From contig CAIJXV010000074.1 in the NCBI GenBank assembly GCA_903824675.1, positions 1 through 49,281 of the forward strand: a stretch of DNA of 49,281 bases, in the 5' to 3' direction. This DNA comes from an uncultured bacterium. GTDB taxonomy: Bacteria > Verrucomicrobiota > Kiritimatiellia > CAIKKV01 > CAIJXV01. Made by a program: the position numbers and the translations under genes. The notes under the pieces are model-generated. The model was not told the origin of the DNA. It was given only the letters and a program-made list of their open reading frames with translations, and did not search any database. Positions 33,998 to 42,396 of this stretch are shown here, one piece after another (positions within the stretch are counted from its first letter, which is position 1; the number at the start of each line of letters is the position of its first letter).

Positions 33998-35163
33998 ATT
34001 TGCATCCTTTATTGAGCAAGGGGGGGGCGGAAAAGGTCCTGCTGGCCATCGCCGCCGTGCTGGGCCGGGAGCATGAGGTGGACGTGATGACCTGTGGCGG
34101 TATCGACCGGAAGGCGGCCGAATCCTTTTTCGGGCTCGATCTGTCTCGAATCCGTATCCGGGACTTGACACAGGACGGGCCGCTTTGGCAAAGGCTGGCA
34201 GCCAAGTTACTGGCCCGTCGGCGGGAAGGCAACCGCTACAAGAAGCTGTTGACCTCATGGGTTGTATCCTCCTGGTCAGCGCACTATGACCTGTTCATCA
34301 ATGGCGAGTCCGGTCTATTGGCCCGCAATCGGGCCCAGCATGGAATTTTATATGTTTTTTTCCCTTGGAACGAAGCAGAAATCCGAACCTGCCGAAGCGT
34401 CTGGCATTATCTCTATTCCCTGCCTTACCTGATCTGGCTTCGTCTGCATCCCCGGTTTTCCCTGGATTCCTACGATTTGTTGCTCACCACCTCCCATTAC
34501 GTTAACGGGCACATTAATAATCGGTGGAATCGGACGGCGACCTTATTGCGCCCTCCGGCCGACGGATTGCCCGGGGCGCCCCATCGCCGACGCGCCATCC
34601 TAACCGTGGGCCGCATTTTCCGTGGAACCGGGCACGATAAGCGACTCGATCTGCTGTTAAACATTTTCAAGCAATGTTGGCATCGTCAAAAGGGGGACTG
34701 CGAATTTCATATTGCAGGTTTTATTAACGATCCCGCCTATGCCCGGGAGCTTGAGCAAGCCGGCCAAGGCTATCCCATTCACTTTCATTTCAATGTGGAC
34801 CGGCAAGAAATATGGAAACTGAATGCCGAATGCATGATTTACTGGCATGGGGCAGGCTATGGCCAGGATCTGGCAACCAGTCCTGAAAAAGCAGAACACT
34901 TCGGTATGACAACGGTTGAGGCCATGGTCGGCGGATGTGTGCCGGTGGTATTTAAAGGGGGCGGGCAACCTGAAATTGTTCGGCACGGGCAAAATGGTTT
35001 CACCTGGACATCGCCGGATGAACTCATGGAGCACACCATGGTGTTGTTAAATAATACACCTTTATGGGAATCTTATTCGCGGGTCGCCCAAACCGACAGC
35101 CAGGCCTATTCCATGGAATCATTCGCCCGCCAACTGCAGTCGCTGGTGACCCGTCTGGCATAA
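33982..35163 (+). CDS. GT4-family glycosyltransferase (cluster gene 6)
   Basis: A 393-residue GT-B transferase. The N-terminus MRIAVNLHPLLSKGGAEKVLLAIAAVL has the GGAE acceptor loop. The donor domain carries RAILTVGRIFRGTGHDKRLDLLLN, a GCEFHIAGF-like ECEFHIAG segment (CEFHIAGFINDPAYARELE) and E-x7-E in EHFGMTTVEAMVGGCVPVVF. A run of eight G bases in the GGAE loop codons (34018-34027) is in frame. Part of the polysaccharide cluster; overlaps the flippase gene by 16 nt. Confidence 0.87.
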   Translation: MRIAVNLHPLLSKGGAEKVLLAIAAVLGREHEVDVMTCGGIDRKAAESFFGLDLSRIRIRDLTQDGPLWQRLAAKLLARRREGNRYKKLLTSWVVSSWSAHYDLFINGESGLLARNRAQHGILYVFFPWNEAEIRTCRSVWHYLYSLPYLIWLRLHPRFSLDSYDLLLTTSHYVNGHINNRWNRTATLLRPPADGLPGAPHRRRAILTVGRIFRGTGHDKRLDLLLNIFKQCWHRQKGDCEFHIAGFINDPAYARELEQAGQGYPIHFHFNVDRQEIWKLNAECMIYWHGAGYGQDLATSPEKAEHFGMTTVEAMVGGCVPVVFKGGGQPEIVRHGQNGFTWTSPDELMEHTMVLLNNTPLWESYSRVAQTDSQAYSMESFARQLQSLVTRLA

Positions 35164-35188
35164 CCCCGCAAGCCACAGAAAGGCTTTT

Positions 35189-35740
35189 ATGAATAATGTT
35201 AAAAGGATTGATTTGGGGTGCGGGCCAAGCAAGATGCCTGGAGCACTGGGGGTGGACGTATATCCGTGGGCCGGTGTCGATGTGGTGGCCAACCTTGATC
35301 AAGTGCCCTGGCCCCTGCCTGACAACTCTTTTGATGAGATCTATTTTAATAGTAGCCTCGAACACCTAACCGACATTAAAGCGGTCTTTGAAGAAGCGCA
35401 TCGAATCGCTCGAAACGGTGCGGTAATTGTCATCCATGCGCCGCACTTCTCGTCCGCCGACACGTATACGGATCTGACCCATAAACATGGCTTTTCCATC
35501 TTTTCATTCGACCCTTTCTTGTCCGATCATGCCCATCCTGGTGACCCGGCACCCACATTTCGGTTAATTTCACGAAGATTCGAATGCTGGATCCTGTCCA
35601 ACCGCATTCGCCTCAAGCCCTATTGGATCATCGAAAAGTTGGCCAATATTGCGCCGCATTTTTATGAACGGTTTCTGGCGTTCATATTTCCCGCCCGTTC
35701 AATCCATGTATTTCTTGAAGTCGTGAAACTCCAAAGGTAA
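35189..35740 (+). CDS. Small class I SAM-dependent methyltransferase
   Basis: A 183-residue methyltransferase. Motif I is RIDLGCGPSKMPGALGVD, followed by VDVVANLDQVPWPLPDNSFDEIYFNSSLEHLTD (SAM-binding and acidic strands) and the post-motif ARNGAVIVIHAPHFSS. Probably methylates a sugar or a lipid-linked intermediate of the exopolysaccharide. It is the last plus-strand gene before a convergent GT9 gene. Confidence 0.85.
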   Translation: MNNVKRIDLGCGPSKMPGALGVDVYPWAGVDVVANLDQVPWPLPDNSFDEIYFNSSLEHLTDIKAVFEEAHRIARNGAVIVIHAPHFSSADTYTDLTHKHGFSIFSFDPFLSDHAHPGDPAPTFRLISRRFECWILSNRIRLKPYWIIEKLANIAPHFYERFLAFIFPARSIHVFLEVVKLQR

Positions 35741-35770
35741 CCCCCATCATAAGGGAACGAAGGATCATCC

Positions 35771-36916
35771 TTAACTCGCTCCCAAATGGATTCGACCGGC
35801 ATCCTCCGGGGTCAGATGAGCGGGGATCCATTGCAGGATTTGATGGGCGAGCAGGGCGGCGGATTCGGGGGAGAGCGGGTCGGGTTCCGTGGGTCGTGTC
35901 AGGGCCAATTCGGTGGGAACGTAAACGCCGGTTTCGACCTCTCGCGCCAATCGATGGGGAACGAATGCCACCGGGGCCTTAACCGCATTGGCTATATGGC
36001 GTGGTCCTGAATCCGCCGTCAACACAAAGGCGCACCGTTTAAGAATCAGACTGAGAGCCCTCAAATTAAGGGTTCCCGCCAGAACGGTGCAGGGGGCCTC
36101 AATTTGAGCGGCTAGACTTTCCAGTGGTCGTTGATCTGAGGGGGCCCCCGCCAGAATGACATGACAGCGAATGTGCCGGTGTAGTTGATGGAGCACCTGA
36201 CTGAAAAATTGGGAAGGAAGATTTGCCCCGGCTTGCCTGCCGAATGGAAAACAGGCGATATAAAGCCGGTGGGCATCGGACTTGCATTGTGCGAACCACT
36301 CATCGGCCTGGCGTTGGTCATCGGCCTCAGGGTAAATGCAGGGATATAGCGAATCCGGACCGGCAATGCCGGTTAACTGTGAAACCAAATCCCGGAAATA
36401 AGCGGGATGAGGCTGGGGAAACCTAAGGGCAATGGGATGGGTAACCCATCCTGAAAATCCCTTGTGGATGTACCCGGCCCGATTGGGTATTCCGGCATGA
36501 AGAGCGGTCAACAAGAACCGCCACGCGGCCGAGGTATCGTAACAGACAACGGCATCAGCGTCCAGAGCACGTAACGCCGAAGCGCTGATCAGTCGGGGAG
36601 AAGGTTCGCGGGAGCTAATCACCCGAGTCAAATAGGGGTTATGAGCGAGAATTTCTGCGGCCGGGGGTGAAGTGACCATTAGGATTTCAGCCTTAGGGAA
36701 ACCTCGCGCCAGAGTGGGGATGGACGGAGTCAACCAAAGCACATCACCGATGTGATTGGCGCCCAATAAAACAATACGTCGCCAAGAATCCGGCCGGGAA
36801 GGTTTTTGGGGTGCTTTCCAGTACGCATACCCTTGGAGAAAAGGGCGGATCCATTCGCTCAAATAAGCCGCGATGCGATTACGGTGGCGGCGAAATGTTT
36901 GGGCTTGAATAGGCAT
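35771..36916 (-). CDS. GT9-family (heptosyltransferase-like) glycosyltransferase
   Basis: A 381-residue GT-B protein of the ADP-heptose:LPS heptosyltransferase family. Motifs: IVLLGANHIGDVLWLTPSIPTLARGFPKAEI (N-terminal GD loop), DADAVVCYDTSAAW, IACFPFGRQAGANLPSQFF, and the donor-site VLTADSGPRHIANAVKAPVAF. The Ser-Gly-Pro-x-His segment matches the family's nucleotide-sugar site, though the usual GPTDP is altered to PHRLAREVE. It is on the opposite strand to its neighbours, so it has its own promoter in the 49-bp gap shared with the O-antigen-ligase gene. Confidence 0.85.
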   Translation of the reverse strand: MPIQAQTFRRHRNRIAAYLSEWIRPFLQGYAYWKAPQKPSRPDSWRRIVLLGANHIGDVLWLTPSIPTLARGFPKAEILMVTSPPAAEILAHNPYLTRVISSREPSPRLISASALRALDADAVVCYDTSAAWRFLLTALHAGIPNRAGYIHKGFSGWVTHPIALRFPQPHPAYFRDLVSQLTGIAGPDSLYPCIYPEADDQRQADEWFAQCKSDAHRLYIACFPFGRQAGANLPSQFFSQVLHQLHRHIRCHVILAGAPSDQRPLESLAAQIEAPCTVLAGTLNLRALSLILKRCAFVLTADSGPRHIANAVKAPVAFVPHRLAREVETGVYVPTELALTRPTEPDPLSPESAALLAHQILQWIPAHLTPEDAGRIHLGAS

Positions 36917-36965
36917 AACGCATCAAGACCTTATCTGAAATGAGCGCCTTTGTGAAAGGATTAAA

Positions 36966-37865
36966 ATGAACTTTGGGGGTTTAAATGAACCGCAATTCCG
37001 TCGACGGTTGATGGGATTCGTGATTGTTTTCCTGGCCACGGCGGGGACCTGCAATTTGATGGTCACAGTGGCGTCTGGTGATTGGTTTTCCTTCGCCCTG
37101 TGGGTGCTCTCGGCGGGCTTGATTGCGTGGACTTTTTTATCGAGAAGCGCATGGTGGTTATTAATGCCGGTGGCCATTGGATTTGGCGGGCTATTTTACT
37201 TCGGTTTCAAGTTGTATCTGTATGAAATCGCATTATTGGTCTGTTTTTTGCCACTATTGCCTCAGTTGGCGACGGGGCAGAAACTCGAAGTGGGTCGGGG
37301 AAAACTGCCCCCGGTCATCTATTTCTTGATCGCCTACATGACCCTTCATCTGCTGGTCAGTTGCTACTTTGCAAAAAATGAGGATGCGCCGATGGGAAGC
37401 ATCGTCAGGGTTTATGGTAAAGGGATGTGGCCTTTAATTTTTGCCGTGTTGTTTTATGCGCGGGGGAGTACCCGGCCTTTGAAGTGGGCCCTGCACCTGT
37501 TTTTAGGAGCGGCCCTGGCGCGGTCCATTCTCGGCGTGGTGGGCTATTTCTTTCCGCAAGCGATTGCGTCAGTCATGGGATTTATATTGCCGGGTCTTTA
37601 TTCGGAGGGGGTGGAATTGCGGGAATCGGGATTATGGGTGCTTTATTTGAGTGTGGCCGCATGCAGTCTGATGCCGCGGCTGATCAGCAAGCTCTTTTAT
37701 GTAGGATTGATCCTATTGGCGTTTGGTTGTGTGGCATTGGGGGGGGGGGCGGGCAGGGTTGGCCATGGCGGCGGGAATTCTCTTGATGTGGGCGTTTTGG
37801 CAGAAGAAGTTTGTGCTGTTGATTGCCGTTTTGAGCGGGCTGGGTGTGGTTTTGGGTGTCTTTAA
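36966..37865 (+). CDS. O-antigen ligase/polymerase-like protein, N-terminal part (frameshifted)
   Basis: About 260 residues of a multi-spanning membrane protein (nine or so helices) of the O-antigen ligase/Wzy type, starting at an ATG with AAAGGA upstream. The reading frame is correct until the 11-G run at 37739-37749; after it the frame gives a low-complexity, non-membrane tail (AGRVGHGGGNSLDVG...) and a stop at 37865. With ten G instead of eleven the frame reads CVALGGGRAGLAMAAG and continues in the second part. The family's conserved GGGR/GSRTG-type arginine lies exactly at the junction. Joined length would be ~484 residues. Confidence 0.7.
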   Translation: MNFGGLNEPQFRRRLMGFVIVFLATAGTCNLMVTVASGDWFSFALWVLSAGLIAWTFLSRSAWWLLMPVAIGFGGLFYFGFKLYLYEIALLVCFLPLLPQLATGQKLEVGRGKLPPVIYFLIAYMTLHLLVSCYFAKNEDAPMGSIVRVYGKGMWPLIFAVLFYARGSTRPLKWALHLFLGAALARSILGVVGYFFPQAIASVMGFILPGLYSEGVELRESGLWVLYLSVAACSLMPRLISKLFYVGLILLAFGCVALGGGAGRVGHGGGNSLDVGVLAEEVCAVDCRFERAGCGFGCL

Positions 37866-38421
37866 CGCGAATCCCGAAATCATCTATAAATTCCCCACCC
37901 GATTCCAGCGAACGTTTTCCATCCTGGTATTTAAATCGCCTTTTCAAGATGTGCACGCCATCGTGGAAGGAAGCAATGAATGGCATTATGAATTGATGAA
38001 AAGAGGATATCGAAAATGGGTCGACAATCCCCTGACGATTCTGTTTGGGAACCGAGTGGTATCGGCTCGTGATATGTCAAGCTTCTACCAAAGAACTTAT
38101 TATGAACGGGTTCAAATCGCGGAAAACATGGCCGCCTATGAGTCAGGGCTATGGACCATTCTGGCCACCCTGGGGGTGGTTGGATTCATTTTGTATTTTT
38201 CCCTTTTTAAATATCTCTTGGGGCCCGTGATTCGTAGTTTATGGCGACATAAGATCACAGATTATCCCAGTGCTTTTGCGTTTCTAGCCGTGGCCTCAAT
38301 CTCCGCTTGGGTCATATTTTGTTGGGTGGCGGGACATTTTCCGAGTGAACCCCTGATGTTGGCCGTCATCGCGCGCGCGGCTTATGATGACCAGCAGGAA
38401 CAAGCCCCATGCATATCCTGA
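37723..38421 (+). CDS. O-antigen ligase/polymerase-like protein, C-terminal part (frameshifted)
   Basis: From about 37750 this frame carries the rest of the Wzy/O-antigen-ligase protein: RAGLAMAAGILLMWAFWQKKFVLLIAVLSGLGVVLGVF, then a periplasmic loop (RFQRTFSILVF...NEWHYELMKRGYRKWVDNPLTILFGNRV, the R-x-x-x-W type ligase loop) and two to three closing helices. The ATG at 37723 lies inside the first part and is probably not a real start. Whether the 11-G tract is a phase-variable switch, a fixed mutation or an assembly error cannot be told here. Its end overlaps the next GT4 gene by 13 nt. Confidence 0.7.
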   Translation: MVVWHWGGGRAGLAMAAGILLMWAFWQKKFVLLIAVLSGLGVVLGVFNANPEIIYKFPTRFQRTFSILVFKSPFQDVHAIVEGSNEWHYELMKRGYRKWVDNPLTILFGNRVVSARDMSSFYQRTYYERVQIAENMAAYESGLWTILATLGVVGFILYFSLFKYLLGPVIRSLWRHKITDYPSAFAFLAVASISAWVIFCWVAGHFPSEPLMLAVIARAAYDDQQEQAPCIS

Positions 38422-39521
38422 TTGATGCCCATATGGTCGGAGAACAGGAATCCGGCAATGAACGCTATGTCCTGAATCTTATTACGGCTTTGGTGGCTCT
38501 CGCACCTCCGGCCGATTTCACGGTGGCGGCTTCGCATCCCGATCTATTGCAAAAGATCCTCACGGGCCATAAACGCTGGCGCGTGGTCCCCGTCTCCGCC
38601 CCGGCCTGGCGCAGGCTGGGATTCGAGTTGCCCGCCCTGGTGCGGCGGGAACGGGTGGATTTGTTGCATGTGACCTATGCCGCGCCCGTGTGGCCGGGAT
38701 GCCGGGTTTTGACGACCGTTCACGATGTGTCGTATCGTTCCCATCCGGAATGGTTTTCGGTTCGGGATCGACTTGTGTTGCGCGCCGGAGTCGGGTTGAC
38801 CCTGGCGGCGGGGGCAGGGGTGATTACGATTAGCGAGCACTCCCGGATGGAAATCAGCCAGTATTACGGTGTGCCCAAGAGCCGGATTCAGGTCACGCTC
38901 CTGGCGGGCGATCCCGGCTTGAGTCAACCGTCCGGCGAAGGCAAGGCGGCGGAATTAGCCCGCCTCGGAATCCGGTCTCCCTATGTTCTGGCCGTGGGCA
39001 ATCTCCAACCCAGAAAAAATTTGAGCGGATTGATCCGTGCCGTGGGGGAATTAAAGCGAAAGACCCCGGGTTCTTTTCAACTGGTCATCGCGGGGAAAGC
39101 CAAATGGCGGGAGTCGGATTTATTTTCGGAGATCAGGCAGCTGGGCCTGGAGTCGGACGTCTGCTTTCTGGGCTATGTATCGGACGAAACGTTGACCGGA
39201 TTATACCGGCAGGCCACCGTGTTTGTATATCCATCCCTCTATGAAGGATTTGGTCTTCCGCTTCTGGAAGCCATGGCGTGCGGAGTGCCGGTGGTGACGA
39301 CGCGGTCTACGTCCATTCCCGAAGTCGTCGGCGAAGCCGCTCTGATGGTGGAAGCCACCGACACGGCAGCACTGGCTGACGCCATTGGGCGGGTGCTGGC
39401 GGATGAGTCGTTGCGGGCCGCGCTCCGGGAAAAAGGATTGAAGCAGGCCGCCCGATTTTCGTGGGAACGGACGGCGCGGGAAACCTGGAACATGTATCGG
39501 CAGTCCGGGGAGAAATCGTGA
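38409..39521 (+). CDS. GT4-family glycosyltransferase (cluster gene 10)
   Basis: A 370-residue GT-B transferase with N-terminus MHILIDAHMVGEQESGNERYVLNL, the SGNERY acceptor loop typical of GT4 mannosyl- or related transferases. Donor-domain motifs are YVLAVGNLQPRKNLSGLIRAV, FQLVIAGKAKWRES and E-x7-E in EGFGLPLLEAMACGVPVVTTRSTSIPEV. Both ends overlap: 13 nt with the O-antigen ligase gene and GTGA with the next gene. Adds a sugar to the growing repeat unit. Confidence 0.89.
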   Translation: MHILIDAHMVGEQESGNERYVLNLITALVALAPPADFTVAASHPDLLQKILTGHKRWRVVPVSAPAWRRLGFELPALVRRERVDLLHVTYAAPVWPGCRVLTTVHDVSYRSHPEWFSVRDRLVLRAGVGLTLAAGAGVITISEHSRMEISQYYGVPKSRIQVTLLAGDPGLSQPSGEGKAAELARLGIRSPYVLAVGNLQPRKNLSGLIRAVGELKRKTPGSFQLVIAGKAKWRESDLFSEIRQLGLESDVCFLGYVSDETLTGLYRQATVFVYPSLYEGFGLPLLEAMACGVPVVTTRSTSIPEVVGEAALMVEATDTAALADAIGRVLADESLRAALREKGLKQAARFSWERTARETWNMYRQSGEKS

Positions 39522-40675
39522 AAATCGCCTTTCTCGGGTCGCGGGGAATTCCTGCCCGGTATAGCGGGTTTGAGACCTTCTACGAACAATTGGCGGTCCG
39601 GTTGGCTCAACGCGGGCACCAGGTCACGGTCTACAATCGGTCGCATTTTATCAAGGACATCCGGGGATCCTATCAAGGCGTTCGAATTGTCCGGCTTCCC
39701 TCCCTTGCCACCAAGCATTTGGACACGCTCACCCACACGGCTTTATCTTCCCTGCATGCGTTGTTCCAAGGGTATGATATCACCTACTATTGCATCGTGG
39801 GAAACAGTCCCCTGGTCTGGCTTCCCCGGATGGGGGGCGCTAAATCCCTGCTGAATGTGGACGGGCAGGATTGGGCCCGGGAAAAATGGTCGGGTTTTGC
39901 CCGCTGGTATCAAAGGCAGTGTGAATGGATTGCGCCCCATACCGCCTCGGTGTTGATTGCCGATTCACATGTGATCCGTGAACGCTACCAGGAACGGTAT
40001 CAAGCGCAGACGCTGTTTGTACCGTATGGCGCAAATATTCCCAACGTCGAAGGCCGGCGGACCCTGGATCAATGGGGGCTACAACCCCGTGACTACATTC
40101 TCTATGTGGGACGACTGGTGCCTGAAAATGCGATCGACCTGCTGATCCGCGCCTTTCGCGGCCTCCGGACTTCCAAAAAACTGGTCATAGTGGGCGACGC
40201 TCCCTTCGCGGATGACTATAAAGCGTCTTTACAAGCCCTGGCGGATGATCGGGTGATTTTTACCGGCTATGCCTTTGGGCAAGAATATGCCGAGTTGAGT
40301 AGCCAGGCCTATCTTTATGTCCAGCCCTCGGCCATCGATGGAACACGGCCGGCGATTTTAGATCAAATGGGGTTTGGGAACGCCATCCTCATTCGAAATA
40401 GTCCCGCGAACCAGGAGGTCGTTGGCGATTATGGGGCCTCGTTTGGCGGCGAAAATGTGACCTTGAGCCTGACGAATACGCTTCAGGATTTGATCGATCA
40501 TCCGGATAAAGTCGCGATCCTCAGGCGCTCCATCATCACGCGGGTGCAGCGCTACTACAACTGGGAATGGATCACTGATTTCTATGAAGATCTTTTTCAG
40601 CGCATGAAAAAAGGACGGGTACCTGACGACTATGATGCTTTTATTTTAAAACACTATCAGGCGGTAAAGCCATGA
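39518..40675 (+). CDS. DUF1972-type GT4 glycosyltransferase
   Basis: A 385-residue transferase starting at GTG 39518 (VKIAFLGSRGIPARYSGFETF), whose GSRGIPARYSGFETF segment is the DUF1972 hallmark of rhamnosyltransferase-like enzymes. GGGGAG lies 5 nt before the GTG and the start overlaps the preceding stop (GTGA). Donor site: ILYVGRLVPENAIDLLIRAFRGL. The second-half acidic motif is atypical: DGTRPAILDQMGFGN rather than E-x7-E. The position in the cluster suggests a repeat-unit transferase. Confidence 0.87.
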   Translation: MKIAFLGSRGIPARYSGFETFYEQLAVRLAQRGHQVTVYNRSHFIKDIRGSYQGVRIVRLPSLATKHLDTLTHTALSSLHALFQGYDITYYCIVGNSPLVWLPRMGGAKSLLNVDGQDWAREKWSGFARWYQRQCEWIAPHTASVLIADSHVIRERYQERYQAQTLFVPYGANIPNVEGRRTLDQWGLQPRDYILYVGRLVPENAIDLLIRAFRGLRTSKKLVIVGDAPFADDYKASLQALADDRVIFTGYAFGQEYAELSSQAYLYVQPSAIDGTRPAILDQMGFGNAILIRNSPANQEVVGDYGASFGGENVTLSLTNTLQDLIDHPDKVAILRRSIITRVQRYYNWEWITDFYEDLFQRMKKGRVPDDYDAFILKHYQAVKP

Positions 40676-42396
40676 GTGGCCTTGTTAAAAACAAACCGAT
40701 CTATCGGTGGCTATTGCCGGTGATAACCCTCGCTCTTTTGGCCTATCTTTTCGGTCTGGAAGGCAATCGGGAGGAAATGCTAGCCCGGGGAACATCGGGC
40801 GTGTGGTGGATGTTGACCCGGTGGAGTGGAGTGGGGGGGGGGCTGGCGCATGTTTGGGTGGTGCCGTTGATCAGCCTGTACCTGGTGTGGCGCAAACGCG
40901 CCGAATTACGCGCGGTATCCCGGGAAATTCAACCGGTCGGCTGGTGGCTTTGTCTGGCGTGCATGGGGCTCTATCTGATCGGAATGCGGGTTCAGCAGAC
41001 ACGGTTGGTCCTGCTGGCGCTGGTGGGATTGATGTGGGCGGGTCCCCTGTATTTGTGTGGCTGGAAAACCGCCCGGATCCTGGTTTTTCCCAGTGTCTAC
41101 CTGTTGTTCTGCATTCCCGTGGGTTTTCTGGATTCATTGACTTTGCCCTTGCGCCATGTAGCGACGATCGCTTCGGGGGTAATCCTGAACGGCGTGGGGG
41201 TGCCCGTCGTTCGCCAAGGCACCGCCTTGTTCGGAACGGGCGATCTGGTGCTGGATGTGGCGGATCCCTGCAGTGGGTTGCGTTATTTGCTAACCCTGAC
41301 GGCCATTGCCGCGCCTTATGCCTACTTGACCCAGATTCGATTGCGATCCCAGTGGCTCGTTTTCCTCTCGGCGTTTCCTTTGGCGGTCGTCGGGAATGTG
41401 GCGCGGATTGTGGTGATTGCCCTGGTGGCGCGCTTTTGGGGGGCGGAGTCCGCCATGGGCCTCTACCATAACTTTTCGGGATATGTGGTTTTCGTGGTTG
41501 CCATTGGGCTGATGCTCCTCCTCGGCGAGGGGTTGGAACGGTGGGATCGACAGAAGCTCGCCCACGCCTCCCCCCGTCCGCCCGACCCGGTTGCCCCGCT
41601 CCCGATGAGCGTGCCATTCAGGGACCCGCTTTTTCGCGCCTGGGTGGCGTTGATTATTCTCTTGGGGATAACGGGCTTGGGTGTGAAAGTATTCATGCAA
41701 AAGGCCTTGCCGGAACCCCAGGCGGGGATCCAAGCTAAAATTCCGGAGCGAGTCGGCGGCGTGCTGGGCGATTCGCTCCGGTTTTGCCAGCGCGAAACCT
41801 GCCGTCGGACCTGGGAGACAAACGAATTACCGACTAACCCCGCCTCCGTGTGCCCCGCCTGTGGCGGGCTCTTGGGAGATTGGGCGCTGGCGGAAAAGGT
41901 CACCTTACCGGCGGATACGGAAATCGACCATCGTCGATACCGCATTCCCGGTGGCCCCCCCCTGCAAGTGACTCTGGTGCTGAATGGCCGCGAGCAGAAA
42001 AGCATTCATCGTCCGGAACGATGCCTGCCGGCGCAAGGGTTCGCCGTGGAACATAGTCAGGTGCGCCGGATTCCGCGCCCGGGACGGCCGGATCTGCCCG
42101 TGCGACTGATGATTCTGAGACCGGCGGGCGGAACGGATCAGTCCCGCGGGGGTTTATTATATGCGTATTGGTTTATCGGACCGGGTCATGAAACGGCGTC
42201 CCACTTTCGCCGTCTGGCGTGGATGGGCTGGGAAAGTTTACGGGATGGAGTTCCGGCGAGGTGGGCCTATGTGGCGGTGGCCACGGAATGGCCGCGGGAA
42301 CCTGCTCCGCGGGATGAGGCCCGGCTCGATGAATTTTTGAAACAGCTCGCCGACGGACTCATTCCTGAAAAGGGTGAACATCGGCCTCTTCAGTAA
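40672..42396 (+). CDS. Exosortase fused to an EpsI (DUF3485) domain with zinc-ribbon-like insert
   Basis: A 574-residue protein. Residues 1-290 are an eight-helix exosortase with all three catalytic positions: C200 (DPCSGLRYL), R245 (GNVARIV) and H266 (YHNFSGY). Helix ~322-340 re-enters the membrane, then the EpsI/DUF3485 domain follows, with the conserved SIHRPERCLPAQGF (445-457). Between them lies a CQRETC...CPACGG segment (C372, C377, C394, C397), a possible zinc ribbon. Exosortases process PEP-CTERM-type C-terminal signals on secreted proteins, and the EpsI-fused class accompanies exopolysaccharide clusters as here. The start overlaps the DUF1972 gene (ATGA); the end overlaps the convergent sugar transferase by 7 bp. 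Confidence 0.88.
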   Translation: MSGLVKNKPIYRWLLPVITLALLAYLFGLEGNREEMLARGTSGVWWMLTRWSGVGGGLAHVWVVPLISLYLVWRKRAELRAVSREIQPVGWWLCLACMGLYLIGMRVQQTRLVLLALVGLMWAGPLYLCGWKTARILVFPSVYLLFCIPVGFLDSLTLPLRHVATIASGVILNGVGVPVVRQGTALFGTGDLVLDVADPCSGLRYLLTLTAIAAPYAYLTQIRLRSQWLVFLSAFPLAVVGNVARIVVIALVARFWGAESAMGLYHNFSGYVVFVVAIGLMLLLGEGLERWDRQKLAHASPRPPDPVAPLPMSVPFRDPLFRAWVALIILLGITGLGVKVFMQKALPEPQAGIQAKIPERVGGVLGDSLRFCQRETCRRTWETNELPTNPASVCPACGGLLGDWALAEKVTLPADTEIDHRRYRIPGGPPLQVTLVLNGREQKSIHRPERCLPAQGFAVEHSQVRRIPRPGRPDLPVRLMILRPAGGTDQSRGGLLYAYWFIGPGHETASHFRRLAWMGWESLRDGVPARWAYVAVATEWPREPAPRDEARLDEFLKQLADGLIPEKGEHRPLQ

